Assembly: GCA_002480565.1 (NCBI GenBank) | Contig: DLCK01000076.1 | Span: 62,001 to 126,000, forward strand | Direction of reading: 5' to 3' | Source of the DNA: Phycisphaerales bacterium UBA7800 | GTDB lineage: Bacteria; Planctomycetota; Phycisphaerae; Phycisphaerales; Phycisphaeraceae | DNA: 64,000 nt | In this document: in pieces, positions 7,621 to 15,741 of the stretch | Layout of the letters: the number at the start of each line of letters is the position of its first letter | How positions within the stretch are numbered: position 1 is the stretch's first letter | Notes under the pieces: generated by a model | Told to the model about the DNA's origin: nothing | The model's database searches: none | The model's input: the letters and a program-made list of their open reading frames with translations, nothing else | Program-made: the position numbers and the translations under genes

Positions 7621-7664
7621 TTTCAAAAAACGTACTGACCTCATCGTGAGGGTCTTGAGCTTTT

Positions 7665-10058
7665 TTAGTTACCCAGGCCGATCATGGCGGCGATGACTGG
7701 GCTGAACTTCACGACCAGGCCGGCGAAGACGACGGAGACGACGCTCACCAGTTTGATCAGAATGTTCAGGGATGGGCCGGAGGTATCCTTGAATGGGTCA
7801 CCGACGGTGTCACCGACGACACCTGCCTTGTGAGCGTCCGAACCCTTGCCACCGAATTGGCCGGTTTCGATCCACTTCTTGGCGTTGTCCCAGGCACCAC
7901 CTGCGTTGGCCATGAAGATTGCCATGGCAAAACCGCAGACCAGGGTGCCAGCGAGCAGACCCATGACGCCGGGGACGCCGAGGATCAGGCCGACGATGAT
8001 GGGAACGACGACTGCCAGCAAGGATGGGATGACCATTTCCTTGAGAGCGCCACCGGTGGAGATGGCCACACAGTTGGCATAGTCGGGATACATCTTGCCA
8101 TCAACTTCAACTTCCATCGGCCACTTCATGGGATCAGCGACATCCGCATCGCTCATGCCAGCTTTCTTGAAGCCGCCCTTCATGATGCCGAACTGACGAC
8201 GACATTCGTCGATCATGGCAAAGGCTGCACGGCCGACCGCGTTCATGGTCATGGCACAGAAGACCATCACCAACATCACGCCGACGAACAAACCGCAAAG
8301 CACGGCAGGATTCATCAGGGTGATTTCAAGGTGGTTCATCAGGTCTTTGATGGTTGCAGTGCCAGGGTTGAATCCGCCGTAGGCTTCAGGGTTGTCTGCA
8401 AAGATTTTGGTCATCTGAGCCTGGACGGTGGTGACATAGGCTGCCAGCAAAGCCAAGGCGGTCAGAGCAGCCGAACCGATGGCAAAGCCTTTACCGGTTG
8501 CTGCGGTGGTGTTACCCAGGGAGTCAAGCATGTCAGTGCGTTCACGGACATGTGGGGGCTGATGAGTCATTTCAGCGTTACCACCGGCGTTGTCAGCAAT
8601 CGGGCCATAAGCGTCGGTTGCCAGTGTGATGCCCAGTGTGGAAAGCATACCGACAGCGGCAATACCCACACCAAAGACACCCATGAGCAGGTTGTCATGA
8701 CCACCAGCAAAGGAGAAGGCACACATGATGGCAACCACAACGGTCAACAGTGGAATCCAGGTAGAGATCATGCCTTCGGCGATGCCGGAGATGATGACGG
8801 TGGCCGGGCCCATTTTGGCCTGTTCAGCGATACGTTGCGTGGGCTTGTGTTCGTAGGATGTGTAACGTTCGGTACCCCAGGCAATGACCAGACCACCGAC
8901 GAGGCCGGAGATGATGGCACCCCAGATACCCAAAGCGCTGATGCCTTCGACATTACCGACGAGTTTCTGAAGGATGAAGTAGGAGCCGATAATGATCAGT
9001 GCAGAACTGATCCAAACACCCATGTGAAGGGACTTGAGCAGTTGAGCAAAGGAAGCGTTTTCCTTGGCACGAACGCAGAAGATCGAGAAGATCGAGCAGA
9101 GAATGCCCAGACCTGCAAGACACGGTGCGGCGATGATCAGACTCACCGCTTCGGTTGAACCGAGTTTAAGCTGAATGGCAGCGGCGGCAGCAAGAGCCAT
9201 CGCAGCAAGGATCGAGCCGTAGTAGGATTCGTAAAGGTCAGCACCCATACCCGCCACGTCGCCGACGTTGTCACCAACGTTGTCAGCAATGGTTGCAGGG
9301 TTGCGGGCATCGTCTTCAGGAATGCCAGCTTCGACCTTACCCACCAGGTCAGCACCCACGTCAGCAGCCTTGGTGTAGATACCACCACCGACGCGTGCGA
9401 ACAAGGCTTGCAGCGATGCACCCATGGCAAAGCTCAGAGTCAATGTGGTGATGCTCGAAAGTGCCATCGGGTCGCCGAGGCCTTTGACCTTCGACAAGAT
9501 GATGAACCATGCACTCACGTCAGCCAAAGCAAAGCCGGTGACGCACAAGCCCATGACTGCACCAGCACGGAAGGCGACCTTCAGGCCGTCGTTCAGTGAG
9601 TTCTTGGCAGCATTGGCGGTACGAGCCGAAGCGTTGGTCGCCGTCTTCATCCCCAGGAATCCGCAGAAACCTGAAAGCACCGAAGCGACAATCACACCCA
9701 GCCAGGTCATGTTTTCCTGAAGTCCGGTCTGGCCCATGATCAACAGTACGATCGCCAACACGGCAACCACTGCGTAGACCACTTTGGCTTGACGGCCAAG
9801 GTACGCATAGGCACCTTCGCGAACGGCCTGAGCGATCTTCGCCATATTGGCATCACCTTCGGAGGTGGCCATAAAGCCCTTGTAAAAGACAAATGCCATT
9901 ACCAAAGCAGCAATGGCACCAACAGGAGCAATCCAAAACAGACCGGGCAATTGGTTTGCCACGGCTGCAGGTGTACTCTCGTCTTGAGCAAAGACCGAAC
10001 TGGCCATCATGCCGATGGTTCCGGCGGTCAACAAATACGTCCCCATATTGCGTTTCAT
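7665..10058 (-). CDS. hppA: membrane-bound ion-translocating pyrophosphatase, K+-dependent type
   Basis: Integral membrane pump coupling pyrophosphate hydrolysis to H+ or Na+ export. 797 residues with about 16 membrane helices. The substrate-binding signature DVGADLVGKVEAGIPEDDARN is complete, as are DNVGDNVGD, the ADNAGGNAEM stretch and the C-terminal GDTVGDPFKDTSGPSLN. The potassium-site segment reads GNTTAATGKG. An Ala there, not Lys, marks the K+-dependent subfamily, which includes Na+ pumps and Na+/H+ pumps. Ion specificity cannot be settled by eye. The N-terminus, MKRNMGTYLLTAG to SSVFAQDES, resembles a cleavable signal peptide, an extra segment that most bacterial members lack. Monocistronic with its own terminator. 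Confidence 0.97.
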   Translation of the reverse strand: MKRNMGTYLLTAGTIGMMASSVFAQDESTPAAVANQLPGLFWIAPVGAIAALVMAFVFYKGFMATSEGDANMAKIAQAVREGAYAYLGRQAKVVYAVVAVLAIVLLIMGQTGLQENMTWLGVIVASVLSGFCGFLGMKTATNASARTANAAKNSLNDGLKVAFRAGAVMGLCVTGFALADVSAWFIILSKVKGLGDPMALSSITTLTLSFAMGASLQALFARVGGGIYTKAADVGADLVGKVEAGIPEDDARNPATIADNVGDNVGDVAGMGADLYESYYGSILAAMALAAAAAIQLKLGSTEAVSLIIAAPCLAGLGILCSIFSIFCVRAKENASFAQLLKSLHMGVWISSALIIIGSYFILQKLVGNVEGISALGIWGAIISGLVGGLVIAWGTERYTSYEHKPTQRIAEQAKMGPATVIISGIAEGMISTWIPLLTVVVAIMCAFSFAGGHDNLLMGVFGVGIAAVGMLSTLGITLATDAYGPIADNAGGNAEMTHQPPHVRERTDMLDSLGNTTAATGKGFAIGSAALTALALLAAYVTTVQAQMTKIFADNPEAYGGFNPGTATIKDLMNHLEITLMNPAVLCGLFVGVMLVMVFCAMTMNAVGRAAFAMIDECRRQFGIMKGGFKKAGMSDADVADPMKWPMEVEVDGKMYPDYANCVAISTGGALKEMVIPSLLAVVVPIIVGLILGVPGVMGLLAGTLVCGFAMAIFMANAGGAWDNAKKWIETGQFGGKGSDAHKAGVVGDTVGDPFKDTSGPSLNILIKLVSVVSVVFAGLVVKFSPVIAAMIGLGN

Positions 10059-10413
10059 AGTGTTCCAAGCTCCATCTTGAGCGTCATCACGTACGATTCC
10101 TGACCGGAGACCTTCTCCAGCCAGTAGCGAGTGCGGATAGTTTAGCGAAATTCAGATAAAAGTGTCAGGTAATAAAACGGATTTATGGCTCTTTATCCTC
10201 CATATTTTAGGCCGGTTGTATCAGGAAATGCTTTAAACGATTGACCTATATTAGCCTATGCAACAAAAGAACAAAAGCATTTTATTCCGAATCAATAGAA
10301 AATTCACCCGTACCGATACGAAAGTGACATGTTAATGTGGATAACTCTTATGATATGGCAATTCTCGTTGCGTTCGTGAAACAATCGTTTGGTAATCAGG
10401 GAGTTAAATTGTG
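10059..10413. other. divergent intergenic region between hppA and the acetyltransferase gene
   Basis: 355 bases without a gene; it must hold the hppA promoter (minus) and the acetyltransferase promoter (plus). GGAG lies before the hppA ATG on the minus strand and GGGAG before the acetyltransferase start. I see no known riboswitch or long ORF. A sigma-54-like string at about 10356 has the wrong spacing. Confidence 0.5.
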
Positions 10414-10917
10414 ATGCCAAAGAATGATCTGAAAGTCCGACTTGCTAAACCAGAAGACTGGCAAGGGATATGGGAAATCTTCAGTCAAGTTGTCGCTTCT
10501 GGTCAAACCTATGTTTACGATCCAGCGACCACTTCGAAACAGGCTAAAAAGCTGTGGCTTAATCCAACTGCTGATGCTCGGACTTACGTCATGCTCGACA
10601 AGGAGAAAATAGTAGGAACTTACCTGCTTAAACCCAATCAGATTGGACTTGGTAGTCACGTTGCCAATGCTGGATTCATGATCCATCCCGATACACAAGG
10701 ACAAGGCTTGGGGCAACTTCTTGCAGAACACTGTTTGGATCAAGCTCGTGAATTGGGGTACAAGGCCATGCAGTTTAACTTCGTGATAGAAAGCAATCAC
10801 GGCGCGATACACCTGTGGGAGAAGTTGGGATTTGAGATTGTTGGGACATTGCCCAAGGTGTACCGACATGCTCAGCAAGGTCTCGTTGATGCGTATGTTA
10901 TGCATCGTTTCCTGTGA
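10414..10917 (+). CDS. GNAT family N-acetyltransferase
   Basis: 167 residues, one complete GNAT domain. The N-terminal KVRLAKPEDWQGIWEIF gives strand 1 and helix 1. The acetyl-CoA motif A is GFMIHPDTQGQGLGQLLAEH, with the Q-x-x-G-x-G pyrophosphate loop. The C-terminal AIHLWEKLGFEIVGTLP is the usual motif B ending. It resembles the RimI/phosphinothricin-acetyltransferase-like group, but the acceptor (protein, amino acid or drug) cannot be told. The codon before the ATG is GTG and could also start translation. GGGAG lies upstream. A perfect 17-base-pair terminator separates it from rpsU. Confidence 0.88.
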   Translation: MPKNDLKVRLAKPEDWQGIWEIFSQVVASGQTYVYDPATTSKQAKKLWLNPTADARTYVMLDKEKIVGTYLLKPNQIGLGSHVANAGFMIHPDTQGQGLGQLLAEHCLDQARELGYKAMQFNFVIESNHGAIHLWEKLGFEIVGTLPKVYRHAQQGLVDAYVMHRFL

Positions 10918-10959
10918 AACATATGCTTCACAGAGCAAGACCAACATGCCATACAAACA

Positions 10960-11000
10960 AGACCAGGCGAAGTCTTATATTCAAAGACTTCGCCTGGTCT
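10960..11000. terminator. bidirectional intrinsic terminator between the acetyltransferase gene and rpsU
   Basis: A perfect 17-base-pair stem (10960-10976 with 10984-11000) with a 7-base loop. T-rich tails are present on both sides, so it can serve both convergent genes. Confidence 0.85.
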
Positions 11001-11053
11001 ATCTATTTCGTAATGACAGCTTCAACTGAAGCGATCAATAGGTCTGCTACGTT

Positions 11054-11257
11054 TTAGCGACGCTTGGTCGGTCGTGCACCGGTTTCAACGCGCTTGGAAG
11101 ATTTACGTGCAGCTCGCTGTTTGCGTTCCGAGGGTTTCTCGTAGTACGCGCGGCGTTTGACATCTTTGGTCAAGCCTTCTTTTTCGCAGAGCTTCTTAAA
11201 TCGACGCATCAACTGCTGAGCAGACTCACCGGGACGAGCTTTAATCCGAATCGCCAT
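11054..11257 (-). CDS. rpsU: 30S ribosomal protein S21
   Basis: 67 residues, highly basic. The start, MAIRIKARPGESAQQLMRRF, and the middle, YYEKPSERKQRAARKSSKR, are diagnostic of bacterial S21. S21 sits near the 3' end of 16S rRNA and aids initiation of translation. Monocistronic, as is common for this gene outside proteobacteria. It ends just before the shared bidirectional terminator. Confidence 0.96.
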   Translation of the reverse strand: MAIRIKARPGESAQQLMRRFKKLCEKEGLTKDVKRRAYYEKPSERKQRAARKSSKRVETGARPTKRR

Positions 11258-11385
11258 ATGTGTTCACCATTCCTGATGGGTAAAAGTAACAAATCCATGT
11301 CGAGTCGAGTATTATGCCAAAGTCCTTTGGAACATGCAAGTTGACATGGGCGTGTATGTAAAATTGTTTACGGTTTTGTCAAGTT

Positions 11386-13503
11386 TTATTTCCAACGATC
11401 CAGCCAAAGCCAGTTGGTGACAATGCGTGGGTAGTATTTGCTACCCTTGGCTATGCCATCCAGAAACTGATCACTCATTGCAAAATACGAGCTTTCCGAG
11501 CCAGTGATCCAACCGATATGGGCAGCGTCTGAAGATGAAGTATCCAACCCATAAAACTCTTGAGCAACGTGTTGAAAAATGCTGATTTTGCTCAACCAAC
11601 TGTTCCCGCTGGTGCTTGAAAGTCGAATACCACCGTCAAGGTAATGATTTTTACCCCAAATGAGTAACTTTTGGGTATGTTTTTGGAGTACTGACAACAA
11701 CTCCGCAAATGGGCCGTCAGATGCAAGCCACTGTTGACCGGCCTGACCCCAATTCATCGGATAGACCAACCCTTCAATGGCAGGCAGGATCCGTGATTGG
11801 TATCCGGGGTTCTCTTCTTCAAAGACCGCAGGCAAAGTTCCGTCATCCTGTACAAACTCACAGACTGTTCTGGCGGCACGTTTGGCAGCAAGCAATGCCT
11901 CATCTGCTCGATCATCACCTAGCTGCTGAAGCATCATCGCCAATCCCAGATAGGTTGCCCAACCCTTGATGGCAATGTAGAGATTGTTTCGCGCTTGGGC
12001 CAGTGAATGATCCAGTGAGTCGTAGGTGGTGATTTCCTGACCGGTCCTGCCACATCGCGAGGAGTCAAACTGCATGATGCCGGTGCGCTTTGCAGGATCA
12101 TGGTGATCACGATTGAGCATGGATTCCAGGCAGGCGCCAATCACGTGTCGTTGACTGTCAAGCCATGTCTGATCATCCGTCTGACTGACATAGGTTGCTG
12201 CCATGAGCGACCAGTTGCAAAGCTGTTCCTGAGTCATGTAGCTAAAGCACCCAAGCTCTTCGGTGACTTCATAGCTCGAATACCCCTTGGGTGTGAAGTT
12301 GTTTAAGACACCTTGGTCATGCGTAAAGCTGATCCCGCCTGGATACAGTTTGTCACTGCCTGGCAAGGTGACCTGATCAAAATAACTGTAATGCTCTACA
12401 AAGCGATCCAACACATTGCGAACCAGCCATGGGTTGAATTTCATTTCGAAGAACAAATGATCGACACTCAAATCAAGTGTGTTGATCATGCAGTACTCAC
12501 CTTCGTTGACAATCCAATACGGCTTGCCTGCCACATCCAACAATTGTGTCGAACCAAAGTAGCTATGGGTTGCATGTGCGATTAACCACTGTTTTTCAGC
12601 AGTCAATTGGTCATATGCCTTTTGATACGCAGCATCGATAGTCAATGGATCGTCGACATGATCCAACGCATCGTTTAGCACATCCGTCAAGCTGCCAAAC
12701 AGGCGCGTGTAGTAGTACCGACTTTCAATGCCTGTGGTCGCAATGCCGCTGTTATAGGTTGCCAGGGTGATGTTGAGTGTGGTCCTGGCACCTGCGGGAA
12801 TCTCGACGTAGACACCAACCGCCCCACCTAATCCAAAGACCGGTTGCGCTTTGGCTGCCAATCCATTTTCAACCGTGAAATGTTGGTACGCCGTCAACGT
12901 TGCATTGTCGTCTGCCAACTCGAATGCAAGGCCCATTGTTTGCTGAATCGCAAAGCCAACACGCCTCTTGGCTAAGCCTTGATGAATCTGCGCAGCACCG
13001 GGTCCAAAGGACATCCCAAAAACCATTGTCACGGTTTCACTGCTGTCGGTGTTGTCGAATTGCAGTTGTGCATTGACTGCCGGTCGCAGGGCTTTGCGCA
13101 ACTGCTGCGTGGAGGCATGTTCCGGATTGGGGATGCTTGGGCAAGGTGTCTGAATCGTGAACCTCATCGGACCCGCATGCCAGTTATCACTGAGCAGTTG
13201 GTAGTCACGATCAATCTGTTCGGACTCAATGGCACGAACCCTGATTGGGTTTTGAGTTTGCGTATCTTTTTCGACATCAAAGCGCGCTGCCTCATCCGCA
13301 GTCGCTCCTTTAAAAAACGGCAAGCACATCAACTCCCCCGGATCAGCAGCCTTGCCAACCTTGTAACCAATATGAATATCCTGGTCCCCCGGCCCGCCTT
13401 TTTCAGCAGCAATCCCACCTTGACTGCCGAACTTACCACAGGTGAAACTGAAAAATGCCCCCGCCGGCGAATGCTGTGCGTTGTAATTATGTGTGGGTGT
13501 CAT
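11386..13503 (-). CDS. glycoside hydrolase family 52 beta-xylosidase
   Basis: 705 residues, the normal size for GH52, a small family of retaining exo-beta-1,4-xylosidases that release xylose from xylo-oligosaccharides. From memory of the Geobacillus enzymes the match is collinear throughout: NAQHSPAGAFFSFT at the N-terminus, GKPYWIVNEGEYCMINTLDL around the nucleophile Glu (334/336), YPGGISFTHDQGV, ITTYDSLDHSLAQARNNLY with the acid/base Asp495, and NSWLSKI near the C-terminus. No signal peptide is visible, so it probably acts in the cytoplasm on imported oligosaccharides. No xylan genes adjoin it: S21 lies on one side and a restriction-like gene on the other, so it looks like an isolated insertion or remnant locus. 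A minus-strand TTGACA at 13542-13547 may be part of its promoter. Confidence 0.9.
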   Translation of the reverse strand: MTPTHNYNAQHSPAGAFFSFTCGKFGSQGGIAAEKGGPGDQDIHIGYKVGKAADPGELMCLPFFKGATADEAARFDVEKDTQTQNPIRVRAIESEQIDRDYQLLSDNWHAGPMRFTIQTPCPSIPNPEHASTQQLRKALRPAVNAQLQFDNTDSSETVTMVFGMSFGPGAAQIHQGLAKRRVGFAIQQTMGLAFELADDNATLTAYQHFTVENGLAAKAQPVFGLGGAVGVYVEIPAGARTTLNITLATYNSGIATTGIESRYYYTRLFGSLTDVLNDALDHVDDPLTIDAAYQKAYDQLTAEKQWLIAHATHSYFGSTQLLDVAGKPYWIVNEGEYCMINTLDLSVDHLFFEMKFNPWLVRNVLDRFVEHYSYFDQVTLPGSDKLYPGGISFTHDQGVLNNFTPKGYSSYEVTEELGCFSYMTQEQLCNWSLMAATYVSQTDDQTWLDSQRHVIGACLESMLNRDHHDPAKRTGIMQFDSSRCGRTGQEITTYDSLDHSLAQARNNLYIAIKGWATYLGLAMMLQQLGDDRADEALLAAKRAARTVCEFVQDDGTLPAVFEEENPGYQSRILPAIEGLVYPMNWGQAGQQWLASDGPFAELLSVLQKHTQKLLIWGKNHYLDGGIRLSSTSGNSWLSKISIFQHVAQEFYGLDTSSSDAAHIGWITGSESSYFAMSDQFLDGIAKGSKYYPRIVTNWLWLDRWK

Positions 13504-13685
13504 TGGGTCGGCGCTTTTTAGGAATAATGAATAACTAATTATGTCAACAAAAGAATAACAAGCTCAACGGCACTTGTCCATAGCGCTTTATCACGGTGTT
13601 TTATGGTGTATTGGAAAGCTTGACAAAAATTTTGTCTATTATGCTTTTGCTCGCAATCAAGTTTCGTTTTAATTTAGAAAATTGA

Positions 13686-13714
13686 TTGACAAGAGTTTGT
13701 GTTTATCAAATCAT
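13686..13714 (+). promoter_or_regulatory. possible promoter of the EVE/nuclease gene
   Basis: TTGACA (13686-13691), 17 bases, then AATCAT (13709-13714, 4 of 6 matches). The start would fall near 13721, four bases before the ATG at 13725, implying a nearly leaderless message. Weak -10, read by eye. Confidence 0.35.
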
Positions 13715-13724
13715 AGTTATCACT

Positions 13725-15005
13725 ATGGATGAACCACAGAAACATAATGTCATGAAATTAGAAGTAATTAATTCTTTAGACCAACTCCGTGAGAATATCA
13801 GACTGTTTAATCGTGATGCTGACGATCATTTGTCTCGGACATTAAATTTAATTAGAAGTACGAAGTATTGGGTGTTTGATGAAGACAACAATGAATTTGC
13901 TCCTTCAAAATTTGTTGGGTTTCAGAAAATGTCATTTGACCGTTATGAGATAGCGCATAAATTCCAAACCAGTGGTGCGTCTTTTGACGGCTCTACAACG
14001 CGCTTTGCGATTGCTCGTCTTCTCGGAGATTACCAGCAGGATGCAGACTTAATGGATAAGTTAAACCAATGGCTTACCAAACGATTTGATACAGGGACAT
14101 TTGATGGGGTGAAACAGAGCAAATGGAAATTTACTCGTTTGATTTCTACCCGGAACTACTGGGCTATTGCATGTAATCCTAATCGGTATACTGGATGGGA
14201 AGCTTCGCAAATACTTGATGAAATCGCATGGGAAATCAACCAAAGCAAGATACAGCTTGGAGACCGTCTGATTGTATGGCAAACTATGGCAGATGGAAAA
14301 GAACGAGGCGTCATCATTGTCGGCGAGGTTATTGCAGGTACCCAGTTAATCGAAAGCCCAACGGAAGAACGCCAGTTTTGGCTTGATAAAGTTATCGGTA
14401 AGACAGAACGTATTCGATTTCACGTCATCCGACTTCCAGGCTTGCCGATATGGCTGAATGAAAGAAATGCGTGGCTATCAGAATTAGCAGTTGCACGTGC
14501 TAGAGGAGGAACTGTATTCACACTCCAACCGCACCAGTGGCATCAAATTGTCAACCAAGCATCTCAAGGAGAACCACTTCCACCTTACAAGAACCACCGC
14601 GGTGGACAAGGTTATGCGGTAAATACCGAAGCCAAAAAGGCAACTGAGGAATATGCTCAGAAAAAAGCAATAGCATACTTCGAAGATAAAAATTATCAGG
14701 TTACAGATGTTTCAAAAAACCATCCTTACGACATACACTGTCAAAAAGATAAAGAAGAACTCCATGTTGAAGTCAAAGGAACAACAGGCGCTGGTAAATC
14801 TGTCATTTTAACCCGGAACGAAGTTGCACACGCCAGAGAAAACAAGCAGAGAATGGCTCTTGTAATAGTTAACTGCATCGATTTGAATTTAGATGATGGG
14901 AAACTTAAAGCCAGTGGTGGCGTGGTGCATGTGTACAACCCTTGGGATGTGGATGATGGTGATCTGTCAGCCTTACAATATCAATATGAACCGCCTATCA
15001 ATTAG
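13725..15005 (+). CDS. EVE domain plus DUF3883-like PD-(D/E)XK nuclease protein
   Basis: 426 residues in three parts. An N-terminal domain (about 1-130) contains KYWVFDEDNNEFAPSKFVGF and is unassigned. A middle EVE-like module (about 143-275) begins RNYWAIACNPNRYTGW and contains GDRLIVWQT and GVIIVGEV. EVE domains belong to the PUA/YTH-like group and read modified bases. The C-terminal domain (about 300-426) contains PYDIH and LHVEVKGTTG, giving the D...E-x-K core of the DUF3883 branch of PD-(D/E)XK nucleases. The combination resembles modification-dependent (type IV-like) restriction factors. No methyltransferase or partner lies nearby. The DNA is visibly more A/T rich than its neighbours, suggesting transfer. 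Start uncertain: ATG 13725 or 13752, neither with a Shine-Dalgarno. Confidence 0.75.
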   Translation: MDEPQKHNVMKLEVINSLDQLRENIRLFNRDADDHLSRTLNLIRSTKYWVFDEDNNEFAPSKFVGFQKMSFDRYEIAHKFQTSGASFDGSTTRFAIARLLGDYQQDADLMDKLNQWLTKRFDTGTFDGVKQSKWKFTRLISTRNYWAIACNPNRYTGWEASQILDEIAWEINQSKIQLGDRLIVWQTMADGKERGVIIVGEVIAGTQLIESPTEERQFWLDKVIGKTERIRFHVIRLPGLPIWLNERNAWLSELAVARARGGTVFTLQPHQWHQIVNQASQGEPLPPYKNHRGGQGYAVNTEAKKATEEYAQKKAIAYFEDKNYQVTDVSKNHPYDIHCQKDKEELHVEVKGTTGAGKSVILTRNEVAHARENKQRMALVIVNCIDLNLDDGKLKASGGVVHVYNPWDVDDGDLSALQYQYEPPIN

Positions 15006-15012
15006 ATCATCT

Positions 15013-15693
15013 TTAAGCCAAACCATCCAAACTATTCAACCCCAATGGCTCGCGCATAAAAAACGGTTCGGCATAGTCGACGCCAATGCGTGATCCCATA
15101 TAGCCGTTCATCTGGCGGAGCCAGGCGACGACCTTGCGGTTTTTTTCTGGTAGCACAAACTGCGTTTCGTAGGCTTCGATCGCTTCGATCTTCTTGTCCA
15201 TGTAGGGCGAAATATCCAGACAGAAACTGGGGTTTGCAACATGTCTCAAATGCGTGCAGTAATAGTAAATCATCCACTTGGGATAGATCGGCTCACCGGG
15301 CAGATCGATCTTGGAAAGCTTGGCATCAAAGCGCGCGTCTTCGACGATCCGCGTCACCGCAATGTGATCCGGATGGGCATCTTCAAAGTATGGCAGGAAC
15401 ACGATGCTGGCTTGATGTTCACGGATCACGCCAGCAACCTTGTGTCGGTCTTCGACACTGTGGGTGACAAAACGATTGGGCAGGCCAAGCAGACGACGTT
15501 TGACGCCGAGGATCTGGGCGGCCTTGGTCCATTCAATCTCACGTTGGGCAGGTGATCCCAGGGGTGTGGGTTCGCCGTTGGTCATGTCCAAAAGCAGGAT
15601 GTTGTGACCTTGTGCAGCGAGGCTGAGGATGGTGCCCCCCATCCCCAGTTCCTGATCATCCGGATGCGGGCCGACGACAAGTATGTTGGCCAT
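15013..15693 (-). CDS. PIG-L family deacetylase, BshB1-like
   Basis: 226 residues. Zinc-dependent N-acetylglucosamine deacetylase fold with the zinc motif GPHPDDQELGMGGT near the N-terminus and the second histidine motif AHPDH. The C-terminal segment GSRIGVDYAEPFFMRE and YYYCTHL in the middle match the BshB1 branch, which deacetylates GlcNAc-malate in bacillithiol synthesis. No BshA or BshC is seen in the window, so the substrate could equally be another GlcNAc conjugate or an exopolysaccharide precursor. A strong AAGGAG precedes the ATG. Last gene of a minus-strand run truA - glycosyltransferase - unknown - this gene. Confidence 0.87.
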   Translation of the reverse strand: MANILVVGPHPDDQELGMGGTILSLAAQGHNILLLDMTNGEPTPLGSPAQREIEWTKAAQILGVKRRLLGLPNRFVTHSVEDRHKVAGVIREHQASIVFLPYFEDAHPDHIAVTRIVEDARFDAKLSKIDLPGEPIYPKWMIYYYCTHLRHVANPSFCLDISPYMDKKIEAIEAYETQFVLPEKNRKVVAWLRQMNGYMGSRIGVDYAEPFFMREPLGLNSLDGLA

Positions 15694-15741
15694 GTGTGAC
15701 TCCTTGAGAACATGATGGCAAAATGATGTTGAATAAAATGA

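Noticed and set aside
7830..9158. 442-residue plus-strand open frame inside hppA
   Set aside because: Antisense shadow of a high-GC-third-position gene; His/Asp-rich composition and no ribosome site.
10354..10372. sigma-54-like string TGGCAATTCTCGTTGC before the acetyltransferase gene
   Set aside because: GG and GC are 11 rather than 10 bases apart and the -24 block is imperfect.
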